Source: Arthrobacter zhaoxinii
GTDB taxonomy: Bacteria > Actinomycetota > Actinomycetes > Actinomycetales > Micrococcaceae
NCBI RefSeq assembly: GCF_024385505.1
Contig: NZ_JANFLT010000006.1
Span: 310,001 to 374,000, forward strand
Direction: 5' to 3'
Length of the DNA stretch: 64,000 nt
In this document: piece by piece, positions 35,253-43,812 of the stretch
How the letters are laid out: each line of letters starts with the position of its first letter
Numbering within the stretch: the stretch's first letter is position 1
Notes under the pieces: generated by a model
Seen by the model: the letters and a program-made list of their open reading frames with translations, nothing else
Told to the model about the DNA's origin: nothing
The model's database searches: none
Position numbers and translations under genes: made by a program

Positions 35253-35914
35253 GCAGGCACAAATGTCTGGCGAGCATTGCCTCGCTAATGCTGCTCGGGG
35301 CAGGACTCGTAGGCTGCTCCCAAACTGCCGGGGAGCCGGGCAGTGCTTCACCAACGCCAACGCCGGAAGTGTCTTCCGCTTCGCCAACACCCCGGCCCAC
35401 CCCTAGATACAAGCCGGCGTCAGAAAAGGGGCCGGCTGAGTATGTTCGCATTCCGTTGCTGCCAGAGGAAGCCAAGGTCGCGTCCAAGGAGGGTCTGGAG
35501 GCGTTCGCGCAGTACTGGTACGAGGCTGCGAACTATGGTTATGAGACCGGGGTGGTTGGCCTAGTGCAAGCAATCAGCACCCCGGATTGTGAAGCATGCT
35601 TGAACTACTACCGAGTGGTCGAACGAGGGTTCAGCGAAGACGACTGGATGGCTGAATCTGACATAGAGATCATGGATGTCCACTCGGACTATGTCCTGAC
35701 GCCGGAAGGGCGATACCAGGCACTGGTTCTTTTACGGCAGGAGGCCATGGAGTACTACGGCCCTGAAGGCCTCCAGTACAAGGGCGAACCTGACACACAT
35801 GTTGCGCAGCTTTTCGAAGCAGTATGGATGGAAGATCACTGGGTCGCTGCCAACATCGCGACCATGAAAACTCCCGGCATCTGCATGATCGACCCAACAA
35901 ATCACAGCTGTTAA
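35246..35914 (+). CDS. DUF6318-family lipoprotein, second copy
   Basis: A 222-residue lipoprotein with lipobox LLLGAGLVGCSQ (Cys about 24), a Pro/Thr-rich stalk (SPTPTPEVSSASPTPRPT) and the same domain as the 33679 protein: SKEGLEAFAQYWYEAANYGYETG, TPDCEACLNYYRVVERGF, LTPEGRYQALVLLRQEAME. The ATG overlaps the previous stop by 7 bases and has GGAGG 6 bases upstream. It ends with two extra Cys (GICMIDPTNHSC). Confidence 0.72.
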   Translation: MLGRHKCLASIASLMLLGAGLVGCSQTAGEPGSASPTPTPEVSSASPTPRPTPRYKPASEKGPAEYVRIPLLPEEAKVASKEGLEAFAQYWYEAANYGYETGVVGLVQAISTPDCEACLNYYRVVERGFSEDDWMAESDIEIMDVHSDYVLTPEGRYQALVLLRQEAMEYYGPEGLQYKGEPDTHVAQLFEAVWMEDHWVAANIATMKTPGICMIDPTNHSC

Positions 35915-36705
35915 ACCGCGTCAGGCCGCGGCACCGCAAACAGCGTCCGGGGATCCTGCAGCACCGCCGGATACGCGAACGCAGAGCGGGAGATTTCGCC
36001 CGTCAGCTTCACCTGCCGCACCGCAGTGTCGTTCGTGAGTTCCACGGGACCGGCGCGGCCCAGCAGCAACCGGGTCCGGTCAGCGGGTGACAGAACCGCC
36101 ACGCGGTCGCCGTCGTCCATGTCCTCCAGCAGCCGCACCAGCTGACGGCCCTTCTTACCGGTGATCGGCGTGCCCTTCACGGAAAGCATCGGCAGCACAA
36201 TCGCGGCAGCGTCGCCGTCGGGAACGGCGCGCGCCACCCACAATGCTTGGTTGGGAGCCGGATCCACCGGATTGGGAACGTCGGCAGGGGATGGCCAGAC
36301 GTAGGGAAGGCCGCCGTCGGTATCCGGAAACAGGGGACCGTACACCTCCGGAGACTTTTCAATCAGGTTCGAGCGGTGGCTGCGGTGCAGATCCTCGCCC
36401 CCGATCCAGGGCGGAAGGTCGACGTCGGCCTCTTCAGCCTCCGGCGCGAACTCCAGGATCTGTTCCCGAACGGTATCGGCATGCCCGCGGGCGATCCACT
36501 CGTCCGTCATCGCCAGCCCGTAGGCGGTGAGCGCCGGGACGAAGCCCTTCCACATCAGCAGGGCGGGGTGGCGCTGCCAACCGTAGTCGGGCACCACCAG
36601 CGCGCGCAGCAGCTGCAGGGTTTCCACCCGCTGCTTACCGAGCCGCGCCTGGTCCAGAACAGCCGCGCTGCGGGTGAAACTCGGGTATGGAAGGAAGGTC
36701 TGCAC
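35911..36705 (-). CDS. MSMEG_6728-type / pyrimidine-dimer glycosylase-like protein
   Basis: A 264-residue protein. The N-terminus reads MQTFLPYPSFTRSAAVLDQARLG, then GKQRVETLQLLRAL, WQRHPALLMWKGFVPALTAYG, MTDEWIARGHADT; this is the conserved Pyr_excise-like (T4 endonuclease V related) pattern. A DNA-repair role is inferred from the family name, not demonstrated. HRSHRSNLIEKSPE and GLPYVWP are conserved later. The C-terminal third is a separate unknown domain. The ATG is at 36705. Confidence 0.72.
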   Translation of the reverse strand: MQTFLPYPSFTRSAAVLDQARLGKQRVETLQLLRALVVPDYGWQRHPALLMWKGFVPALTAYGLAMTDEWIARGHADTVREQILEFAPEAEEADVDLPPWIGGEDLHRSHRSNLIEKSPEVYGPLFPDTDGGLPYVWPSPADVPNPVDPAPNQALWVARAVPDGDAAAIVLPMLSVKGTPITGKKGRQLVRLLEDMDDGDRVAVLSPADRTRLLLGRAGPVELTNDTAVRQVKLTGEISRSAFAYPAVLQDPRTLFAVPRPDAV

Positions 36706-36717
36706 GGGCCTAGTCTG

Positions 36718-37275
36718 TCATTGCCGGACGATGCCAAGCTGCCGGACCATGATTAGGTCCCGGAAAATGTGGGCGCCGACTTGGAAGGACCGGCGTCCGG
36801 ACGTCTGGAATCCGGACTTGCGGTAAAAGGACTGGGCCCGCACATTCCGGTTGTTCACGCCCAGCCACAGGGACCGTGCACCGGCGGACTCGGCAGCCCC
36901 CGCAGCAGCTTCGATCAGCCGCCCGGCCAGGCCGCTCCCATGTGCCTCCGGATGCAGGTAGAACTTGTTCAGCTCAGCAGAGGGCCACAGAACCCGGCCC
37001 GATTCCAGCGCCTCCAGCACGTCAGGATCCGACGGCGGCGCCAACACCAGCAGGCAGTATCCGATCAGCCTGTCGTCCTGCCGGGCCACCAGCACCCGCC
37101 GGGTTTCGTCGGAGAGGTAGCCGCGGAAACGCTCGGCGGAAAGATGCGCCGCAACAAACGCAGCGCTGTCCTCGGGGGTAACTTCCGGCGGGCAGGCCAG
37201 CGGGAAGGTGACAGCGGCCAGCTCGGCGAGCCCGGGGACATTTTCAAGTGCTGCGGGGGAGATGGAAGCTTGCAC
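36718..37275 (-). CDS. GNAT family N-acetyltransferase
   Basis: A 185-residue acetyltransferase with the acetyl-CoA loop HPEAHGSGLAGRLIEAA in motif A and WLGVNNRNVRAQSFYRKSGFQ in motif B, both complete. Substrate unknown. It is 13 bases from the MSMEG_6728-type gene on the same strand and preceded by DUF1684, forming a probable three-gene unit though a hairpin separates it from DUF1684. Confidence 0.85.
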   Translation of the reverse strand: MQASISPAALENVPGLAELAAVTFPLACPPEVTPEDSAAFVAAHLSAERFRGYLSDETRRVLVARQDDRLIGYCLLVLAPPSDPDVLEALESGRVLWPSAELNKFYLHPEAHGSGLAGRLIEAAAGAAESAGARSLWLGVNNRNVRAQSFYRKSGFQTSGRRSFQVGAHIFRDLIMVRQLGIVRQ

Positions 37276-37288
37276 CCTTCCAGCATAG

Positions 37289-37328
37289 GCACCGACGCCG
37301 GCCGGAAGTGCCCGGCGGGCGTCGGTGC
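37289..37328 (-). terminator. Hairpin between DUF1684 and GNAT genes
   Basis: An 11-bp stem (37289-37299 with 37318-37328), then one mismatch and 5 further pairs. It lies after the DUF1684 stop (minus strand). No T run, so it may be a partial terminator. Confidence 0.55.
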
Positions 37329-37342
37329 GGGACGCACCGAAA

Positions 37343-37978
37343 TCAGTACCGTTCGTACAGCTCGCCTACCTGCAGGGCGGTGTCCACCGTGTTGTCCGGG
37401 CCAGACAGCGGGCACGCCCAGGATTCGTCATAGGCACAGGACGGGTTGTAGAGGAAGTTGAAATCCAGCACCAGGCTGCCGGGCAGGGAGCCCTGGCCGA
37501 GGTCCGCACCCTTGATCGTGTCCACCAGGTACCGGCCGCCGCCGTAACTGCCGCCGTCGACGCCGGAGGTGGCGTCCCGGACGGGAATGAAGATTCCGCC
37601 GCCGTAGGAGTCCAGCTGCCAGACCGCGAGGCTGCCTACACCGTCGGCACGGACCGTGCCGAGCCGGGTGAACGGAACCACGCCGTCCGTGCCGGTGGTG
37701 ACCTCCATCTTCTGCCCCGCGCCGTCGTCGTCAATCACTGCCTCAAACCGGAACGCAGGATCGTAACGGGCAGTCCGCAGCCCGCGGAAGCGGCGGCGCA
37801 CGTCCTCAGGAAGGGGCGACGCCGGGTGGGTACCGAAGAGCCGGTCCCGCCCGGTGGCCCACAATGAATGGGAGTGCGACGCCGGGAATCCCTCGGCGGA
37901 TCGCCTCGCCTGCTCGTAAAGGGCGAACACGTTACGGCGCCAATCGGCGGTGGCCAGGGCTGTGACAGGAGAAACCAT
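37343..37978 (-). CDS. DUF1684 family protein
   Basis: A 211-residue protein. Features typical of DUF1684 include SLWATGRDRLFGTHPASPL, RYDPAFRF, the LAVWQLDSYGGGIFIPVRDATSG segment, GRYLVDTIKGADLG and LDFNFLYNPSCAYDESWACPLSG, each cited within the length limit. A structural role is unknown. The start is the ATG at 37978; a frame upstream runs over the divergent exporter promoter. Confidence 0.85.
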   Translation of the reverse strand: MVSPVTALATADWRRNVFALYEQARRSAEGFPASHSHSLWATGRDRLFGTHPASPLPEDVRRRFRGLRTARYDPAFRFEAVIDDDGAGQKMEVTTGTDGVVPFTRLGTVRADGVGSLAVWQLDSYGGGIFIPVRDATSGVDGGSYGGGRYLVDTIKGADLGQGSLPGSLVLDFNFLYNPSCAYDESWACPLSGPDNTVDTALQVGELYERY

Positions 37979-38000
37979 TCGTTCAGCGTAATGTGTTCGA

Positions 38001-38747
38001 GTGACTACCGGACTCCTCATCGTGGTGCTCGTCGCCATCTTCATCGGCGCGATCGCTCAGCGGATCGCCGGCCTGGGCTTTGCGCTCCTGATTTCCCCGT
38101 TCCTTGTCATCATCCTCGGCTCCCACGGGGGAGTGCTGATGGTGAACATCTGCGGGCTGGCTTCTTCGCTGCTGATCATGTCCCGCGTCTGGCGGGACGT
38201 GGACTGGTCCATGTATCGGTGGCTTGCCGTCCCTGCGGTCATTGCCAGCGTTCCGGCGTCGGCTGCAGCGGTCTTGCTGCCTTCGGCCCCGCTCGCCGTG
38301 ACGGTGGGCGCCGTCGTCCTCGTGGCGCTGACCATCTCGCTGCTCCTGCAGCGGACTTCGATAGTGCTTACCGGCAATGTGTCCAAGGCAGTGGCCGGCT
38401 TCGCGTCCGGGATCACCAATGCGATGGCCGGCGTCGGCGGTCCGGCCGTCAGCGCGTACGCGTTGCTTTCCCGGTGGCCGCAGCGGCCGTTCGCCGCGAC
38501 CCTGCAGCCGTTCTTCGTTACCATCGCCACCGTCACCCTGACATCCAAGCTGCTGCTGGACCCGGGACAAATGCCGCCGTTCCAGCCCTGGGCATGGGCG
38601 TTGATCGGGCTCATGATTGTGGGCGGCATCTACGCCGGTGAGAAACTGCAGCGCTTCATCCGCGACGACCAGGCCCGCCTGGCGGTCATTGTTATTGCGT
38701 TTATCGGTGCAGCCACGGCACTGGTCAAGGGCCTGGTGGACCTCTAG
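38001..38747 (+). CDS. TauE/SafE-family membrane exporter, second copy
   Basis: A 248-residue, 7-8 helix protein with FIGAIAQRIAGLGFALLISP at the N-terminus and GITNAMAGVGGPAVSAYALL in the middle, matching the protein at 25519 throughout. It starts with GTG (38001) without a clear ribosome site. The two paralogues keep the same length and start-codon type. Probable sulfite/organosulfonate export; no neighbour shows the substrate. Confidence 0.83.
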   Translation: MTTGLLIVVLVAIFIGAIAQRIAGLGFALLISPFLVIILGSHGGVLMVNICGLASSLLIMSRVWRDVDWSMYRWLAVPAVIASVPASAAAVLLPSAPLAVTVGAVVLVALTISLLLQRTSIVLTGNVSKAVAGFASGITNAMAGVGGPAVSAYALLSRWPQRPFAATLQPFFVTIATVTLTSKLLLDPGQMPPFQPWAWALIGLMIVGGIYAGEKLQRFIRDDQARLAVIVIAFIGAATALVKGLVDL

Positions 38748-38821
38748 AAGAAGGCGGAAGTTACCCGACTCACGCCGGCGCCTCAACGGGCTGCGCGGAG
38801 CAGGATGGCACGATAGAAGCG

Positions 38822-40114
38822 ATGAAAATTTTATTGCGGCCGAAGAAGCCGGGTGTGCCGCCCATGCCGCTCTGGCTGCAGGGAACCTTCGAACTGGGGC
38901 AGGCAGCTGTGCTTTCGGCATTGCTGGTCCTGCTGCCGCTCGTGGGCGTGTGGTTTGCCAACGGTTTCACCAGTCTGGATTTCGTCTCCCTGGCCCTCCT
39001 CGGCGGCCAGGCCTGGCTGCTGATCCACGGGGTGCCGCTGTCCCTGACTTTCCCTGCGGGCGAACTGGGCGAGGCAGCCGCTACCGGGCTGCTGTCCTTC
39101 CTGCCGCTCGGACTGACGCTGATTCCGTTCTTCCTGTCCTGGCGGGCCGGCCGCAGGCTCGCCCGGGCCTCCTATACCGATCAGCTCTGGCAGGCGCTGC
39201 TGGGCGCGCTTGGCACATATGCACTGATCGGGGCCGCTGCAGCGTACTTCTGCAGCACCGATGCGGTGCGGATCTCGGTGGCGGCCGGGGCCCTGGTGCC
39301 CCTGATCGCCGCCGGTGCCGGTCTCATTGTGGGGGCCAGGATCGAGGCCGGGTCCTGGGTGCGGCTGATCGGTATGGACCTGACCGACTGGATTGCCCGT
39401 ACCAGCCAGCATTCCCGCTGGGCCGGCTCTTACATGTGGGCCGCGCTGCGGGCCGGTGCCGTGGGCACTGTCGCTGCGCTGGGCCTCTCCGCCCTGCTGC
39501 TGGTGGCCGCGCTGGCATTGAACTGGGCCGAGATAACCTCCGTCTACGAACGGCTCGACGCCGGTGCAGTCGGCGGCGCGGTGCTCACCGTGGTGGAACT
39601 GGGACTGATGCCCAACTTCATGGTCTGGACCCTGGGCTGGGCCTCCGGCGCCGGGTTCTCCCTCGGGACCGGCAGCATCATCAGCCCGCTGGAAACCACT
39701 GTCGGCCCGCTGCCCGCGGTTCCGGTCCTGGCCGCACTTCCCGTCGGAACCATGGAATACGGCTACGTGGCGCTGCTGATCCCGGTGATGGCCGGGATCC
39801 TGGCCGGCTGGTGGTTCCTCCGGGAAGGGGAAAACCACTTTGACGAGTGGCTCTCCATCAAGATCCGTGCCCGCTGGTTCACCGCCCCCGTATCGACCCT
39901 GATCCTCGGAGCGATCGTCGGCCTGGTGTCCGGGCTGCTGGCCGCCGGCACCGCCTGCCTGGCCCGGGGATCCCTGGGTATCGGCCGCTTTGTGGGCCTC
40001 GGCCCGGACCCGCTGTGGCTGGGGCTGTGGGTGGCCGCGGAAGTCGCGGTCGGCGTCGTCATCGGTTACGCCGTGGGCCCGTGGCTTGAGCGCGAACCCA
40101 AGCTGGACGTTTAG
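38822..40114 (+). CDS. DUF6350 / PerM-like polytopic membrane protein
   Basis: A 430-residue protein with about 10 hydrophobic segments beginning GTFELGQAAVLSALLVLLPL, YALIGAAAAYF, WAALRAGAVGTVAAL, ALPVGTMEYGYVALLIPV and ending in GYAVGPWLE. DUF6350 proteins include mycobacterial PerM (Rv0955), which is encoded directly upstream of purN and is linked to divisome stability. Here purN also follows in order, so the context supports the assignment. The ATG is at 38822. Confidence 0.82.
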   Translation: MKILLRPKKPGVPPMPLWLQGTFELGQAAVLSALLVLLPLVGVWFANGFTSLDFVSLALLGGQAWLLIHGVPLSLTFPAGELGEAAATGLLSFLPLGLTLIPFFLSWRAGRRLARASYTDQLWQALLGALGTYALIGAAAAYFCSTDAVRISVAAGALVPLIAAGAGLIVGARIEAGSWVRLIGMDLTDWIARTSQHSRWAGSYMWAALRAGAVGTVAALGLSALLLVAALALNWAEITSVYERLDAGAVGGAVLTVVELGLMPNFMVWTLGWASGAGFSLGTGSIISPLETTVGPLPAVPVLAALPVGTMEYGYVALLIPVMAGILAGWWFLREGENHFDEWLSIKIRARWFTAPVSTLILGAIVGLVSGLLAAGTACLARGSLGIGRFVGLGPDPLWLGLWVAAEVAVGVVIGYAVGPWLEREPKLDV

Positions 40115-40542
40115 CGGACCTGCTGGAACGGCAGGTATTCCGCCTCGCAGGCATCCACGCCGTCCAGGGTGAGTGCGGACCGCATGCAGGATTCGTAGGT
40201 CATGGTTTCATCCCAGAGCAGGACCATTCCGGTCAGCCCCAGGGTGGTGAGCGCGGTAATGACCAGGCCCAGGGAAATCAGGACCGGCATCAGCGGACCC
40301 ATCCGCCGCCTGGCCGCCTTGACCAGGGCGACGACGCCGATCACCAGGGCAGCGATCCCCAGTGCGAGCGGCAAAAGCTTCCACGGCAGGACCAGACCGC
40401 TGCTCAGCAGCGTGGCGGCCAGCAGGAGCCAGAACACCCGCACGTACTGCACTGCGCTGCGTTTCTGCTGCTCCGTAGGTGAGGGGCGGCTCTCGGGAGC
40501 CGAAAGGGTGGAGGTCTGGTGCTGGGCGCCGTCGTCATTCAT
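40111..40542 (-). CDS. Small membrane protein, unknown
   Basis: A 143-residue protein with three hydrophobic helices (about residues 32-52, 56-74 and 83-108), a hydrophilic N-terminus and a short C-terminal exterior-like tail with two Cys (SCMRSALTLDGVDACEAEY). The ATG at 40542 lies divergent from purN. It overlaps the DUF6350 stop by four bases tail to tail. No family recognised. Confidence 0.7.
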   Translation of the reverse strand: MNDDGAQHQTSTLSAPESRPSPTEQQKRSAVQYVRVFWLLLAATLLSSGLVLPWKLLPLALGIAALVIGVVALVKAARRRMGPLMPVLISLGLVITALTTLGLTGMVLLWDETMTYESCMRSALTLDGVDACEAEYLPFQQVR

Positions 40543-40582
40543 GGGTTTAAGCGTAGGGGACGCGGCCGCCTATGGTGGACGC

Positions 40583-41161
40583 ATGCGCATCGTAGTCCTC
40601 GTGTCCGGTACCGGGTCCAACCTTCAGGCAGTGCTGGACGCCGTCCGGGACGGCCGGCTCGACGTCGAGATTGCCGCCGTCGGTTCCGACCGTCCGGGAA
40701 CGCGCGGGGTCCAGCGCGCCGCCGACGCCGGCTACCCGACCTTCGTGATTCCCTTCCGCGACTATCCGGTGCGGGCGGACTGGAACCGGGACCTCACGGA
40801 GAAGGTGGCTTCCTACGAACCGGACCTGGTGCTTTCCTCCGGCTTCATGCGGATTGTGGACGAGCACTTCATCAATAGGTTCGAGGGACGCTACCTGAAC
40901 ACCCATCCGGCCCTGCTGCCGTCCTTCCCCGGCGCCCACGGCGTACGCGACGCGCTTGCCTACGGAGTGAAGGTCACCGGCTGCACGGTCCACCTGGCCG
41001 ACGCCGGCGTCGACACCGGGCCGATCCTGGCCCAGGCCGCCGTCGAAGTGCTCGACGGAGACACCGAGGAAACCCTGCATGAACGCATCAAGGTCCAGGA
41101 GCGCCGGCTGCTGATAGAAACGCTGGACCGGATCAGCCGCGACGGCCTGCCCGCACTGTAA
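40583..41161 (+). CDS. purN: Phosphoribosylglycinamide formyltransferase
   Basis: A 192-residue enzyme of purine synthesis that transfers the formyl group of 10-formyl-THF to GAR. VLVSGTGSNLQA is the phosphate loop, YLNTHPALLPSFPGAHG holds the catalytic Asn and His, and GVKVTGCTVHLADAGVDTGPI the active-site Asp. The ATG at 40583 is used; the frame is open far upstream over the small membrane gene's opposite strand. Usually purN is followed directly by purH; here two genes intervene. Confidence 0.95.
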   Translation: MRIVVLVSGTGSNLQAVLDAVRDGRLDVEIAAVGSDRPGTRGVQRAADAGYPTFVIPFRDYPVRADWNRDLTEKVASYEPDLVLSSGFMRIVDEHFINRFEGRYLNTHPALLPSFPGAHGVRDALAYGVKVTGCTVHLADAGVDTGPILAQAAVEVLDGDTEETLHERIKVQERRLLIETLDRISRDGLPAL

Positions 41162-41167
41162 CCGCCG

Positions 41168-42520
41168 CTAGTCCAGGGCAGCGCCCTTGGTCTCGGGGGC
41201 AAACTTAGCCATCCACAGTACGGCCGCGAGAACCAGGACCCCGGCCAGCGCGAAGGACAGCGGGAGCCCGAGGTACGGCCACAGCACCGACACGAAGATC
41301 AGCGGACCGAAGCCGGCGCCGATCCGGGACACGGTGGATGCCCAGCCGAAACCGCTGCCGCGCAGCTGGGTGGGGTAGAGCTCCGAGACGTAGGCGTAGA
41401 GCACCGGGATGGCCACCTGCACCACAAACCCGTACACCAGCAGCCAGATCGTCGCCGCCAGGGGAACATCCACGACCAGGGCCACCACTACCAGGATGGC
41501 GGCGGACAGGGGACCGGTGATCGCCAGGATCCACTTCCGGCCGACTTTTTCCACCAGCAGAGCAGCCGCAATAACGCCCAGCAGACCGACGGCGGCCATC
41601 CCCGACGTGGTCAGGAACGCCCGGTGCTCGGCGAAACCTGCATCCACGAGGATTTTCGGCATCCACTGCAGGGCCAGGTAATAGACCAGCAGGATGCTCA
41701 CGAACAGGGACCAGGCCGCAATGGTTGTCTTGGTGCTGAACCGCCAGAGGTCAGCCAGCTGGCTGCCCATGGTGCCCAGGGACAGCTTCTCGGGCGCCTG
41801 CGGTTCGGGGAGCTGCCACTCGGTCTGCGTTCCGCCGGTTCGCCGGACCAGGTCATCGATGACGGCGGAGGCTTCCGCAGTGCGGCCCTTGCGGACCAGA
41901 TACAGGGGCGACTCCGGGACCGACCGCCGCACCCAGAAGACCAGGAAGGCGGGGATCACCATGACCAGCATGGTGTACCGCCAGTCCCCGAAAGTGCCGA
42001 TGATGATCGCTGAGGTGACCCCGCAGAGTGCAGCGCCCACCGGCCACCAGCCGTCCATTCCGGTCAGTACCCGGCCGCGCTGCTTTTTGGGCGTGAACTC
42101 ACCCACCAGGGCGTAGTCCACCGGAACACAGCCGCCCAGCCCGAAGCCGGCCATAAAGCGGAAGATGCAGAACCAGACAATGTCCGGGGAGAAGGCGCCC
42201 AGCACCGTGAAGATTGAGAACACCAGAAGGGTGGCTGAAAAAGCCCGTTTCCGGCCGATCGCGTCGGCAATGGAACCCCAGACAAAGGCGCCGATCGCCA
42301 TGCCGAGAAGGTTGGCCGTTCCAATCCAGGCGGCCTGGGCCGGAGCCAGGTCCCATTCCTTGGACAGCAGCGGAATCAGGACACCGTTCAGGGTCACGTC
42401 CCAGGCGTCGAACATAAAGCCGAGCCCGCCGATGAGGAAGATTTTGCCCTGGACTTTCCACCGCCAGGGCAGGTTCTGGACCACCTGGTCTCCGGTGGGC
42501 AGGGCGTTGGTAACGGACAT
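41168..42520 (-). CDS. MFS transporter, NiaP/sugar-acid type
   Basis: A 450-residue, 12-helix major facilitator. Motifs: WDVTLNGVLIPLLSKEW in helix 1, GSIADAIGRKRAF (loop 2-3 signature), GFGLGGCVPVDYALVGEFTP and RGRVLTGMDGWWPVG in the first half, and ELYPTQLRGSGFGWASTVSRIG in the second. This SV2-like pattern fits niacin, aromatic-acid or sugar transport. A longer open frame upstream is a shadow. ATG 42520 is preceded by AAAGG at 9 bases. Confidence 0.85.
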   Translation of the reverse strand: MSVTNALPTGDQVVQNLPWRWKVQGKIFLIGGLGFMFDAWDVTLNGVLIPLLSKEWDLAPAQAAWIGTANLLGMAIGAFVWGSIADAIGRKRAFSATLLVFSIFTVLGAFSPDIVWFCIFRFMAGFGLGGCVPVDYALVGEFTPKKQRGRVLTGMDGWWPVGAALCGVTSAIIIGTFGDWRYTMLVMVIPAFLVFWVRRSVPESPLYLVRKGRTAEASAVIDDLVRRTGGTQTEWQLPEPQAPEKLSLGTMGSQLADLWRFSTKTTIAAWSLFVSILLVYYLALQWMPKILVDAGFAEHRAFLTTSGMAAVGLLGVIAAALLVEKVGRKWILAITGPLSAAILVVVALVVDVPLAATIWLLVYGFVVQVAIPVLYAYVSELYPTQLRGSGFGWASTVSRIGAGFGPLIFVSVLWPYLGLPLSFALAGVLVLAAVLWMAKFAPETKGAALD

Positions 42521-42634
42521 CGGGTCGTGGCCTTTCAGAGGGGAGGTGCGTGGGTCCGGGGAAACGATACCTGCTTGGCGTGCTGACCTGTGGATAGCGG
42601 GCAGATCGGGTTTGGTGTCCAGGAAAATGAGGCC

Positions 42635-43588
42635 ATGGCTGTTCCGTCTGCCCCGCCGTTGCCCGGCGCCGTCTTCTCCGTTGCGGAGGCCCGCGCCCTC
42701 GGCCTGCCGCCCTCGCGGCTGCGCCGGAAGGAATTCGCTGCCGCCGGGTATGGTCTGCGAATAGTGCGCGGACGGGAACGCTCCCTGGCGGACCAGTTGC
42801 GGGCCCTGGCGCCGGAAGCAGGGCACACCGTGGCCAGCCACGTTACAGCCGCCCTTCTCTGGGGAATGTGGTTGCCGCTTCACCTTGATACAGCACCACT
42901 GCACTTGACCCGCCCGCTGCGCTACAGCCAGCCGCGGCGGAGGGGCGTGGTCGGACACAATGCCGCTCTGCAGCAGGGGGATGTGGTCCGTTCGAACGGC
43001 TTGTTGGTGACTTCACCCGTTTTTACCTGGACGGACCTGGCTTGCGTTCTGTCGTGTGACGACCTTGTTGCTGTGGGGGATTCGCTTCTCCGTCGTCAGG
43101 ATGCGCCGCCCCGCGGCGGTTCCCTGCCATGGCCGGACCCCTTGTGCCAGCCAGCGGAAATACAGGAAGTAGTCGAGAGACGGACAGGCATTCGGGGAAG
43201 GGCCACCGCCGTTGCGGCCTGGGGATTGCTGAGGGCAGGGGTGGACTCCGCACCGGAATCACACCTCCGGCTCCTGATCCACCATGCCGCTTTGCCGGAG
43301 CCGGAAGTAAACCAGTGGATCACCGGACCGGACGGCAGGGTAATCTCCCGCCCGGACCTGCAGTACCGCCGGCTGCGAATTGCCCTGGAATACGAAGGGG
43401 AGCACCATCTGCTGGATCCGGCCCAGTGGCACCGCGACATCGAACGGGATGACCGTCTGCGCCAGCTGGGCTGGGTGGTGCTGCGCTTCACCAAACAGCA
43501 TCTCCGCCCGGAGAACGCACCCGCAACGGCGGAGAAGGTCCGGACGGCCCTTTTGGCCCGAGGCTGGCAGCCCGGATGGCCAACCTGA
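42635..43588 (+). CDS. DUF559-like / AbiEi-type protein
   Basis: A 317-residue protein. The N-terminal 70 residues look like a winged helix (SVAEARALGLPPSRLRRKEF) as in type IV antitoxin-like proteins. The C-terminus is a Vsr/DUF559 nuclease-like region: ISRPDLQYRRLRIALEYEGE, HHLLDPAQWHRDIERDD, LGWVVLRFTKQHLR. These are common in Actinobacteria as isolated genes, often without a toxin. The ATG at 42635 is chosen; GTG at 42590 is the alternative. It lies between purN and purH. Confidence 0.72.
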   Translation: MAVPSAPPLPGAVFSVAEARALGLPPSRLRRKEFAAAGYGLRIVRGRERSLADQLRALAPEAGHTVASHVTAALLWGMWLPLHLDTAPLHLTRPLRYSQPRRRGVVGHNAALQQGDVVRSNGLLVTSPVFTWTDLACVLSCDDLVAVGDSLLRRQDAPPRGGSLPWPDPLCQPAEIQEVVERRTGIRGRATAVAAWGLLRAGVDSAPESHLRLLIHHAALPEPEVNQWITGPDGRVISRPDLQYRRLRIALEYEGEHHLLDPAQWHRDIERDDRLRQLGWVVLRFTKQHLRPENAPATAEKVRTALLARGWQPGWPT

Positions 43589-43626
43589 GAATCGATTCCG
43601 CAACATTGACCACTTTTTGCCCGAAA

Positions 43627-43681
43627 AACGGTAAATCGTGCGGACTCGATGACTGGAACGGTAATCCGTGCAGACTCGACG
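43627..43681. repeat. Imperfect direct repeat upstream of purH
   Basis: Two 25-base copies (43627-43651 and 43657-43681) begin AACGGTAA and share GTGC-GACTCGA; 21 of 25 bases match, period 30. They lie 130-180 bases before the purH start. Possible regulator binding; no known motif recognised. Confidence 0.55.
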
Positions 43682-43812
43682 GCGGAAGCGCGCAGTAACG
43701 GTCCTGAGACACCTTGTTACCGCGCACCCGGAACCGGCGGAAGGCGAAGGCATAAACTGCTCATGGGCCGCACGGCCTGCGCGCCGATCATCGACTACAT
43801 GGAGTGTCAGCT

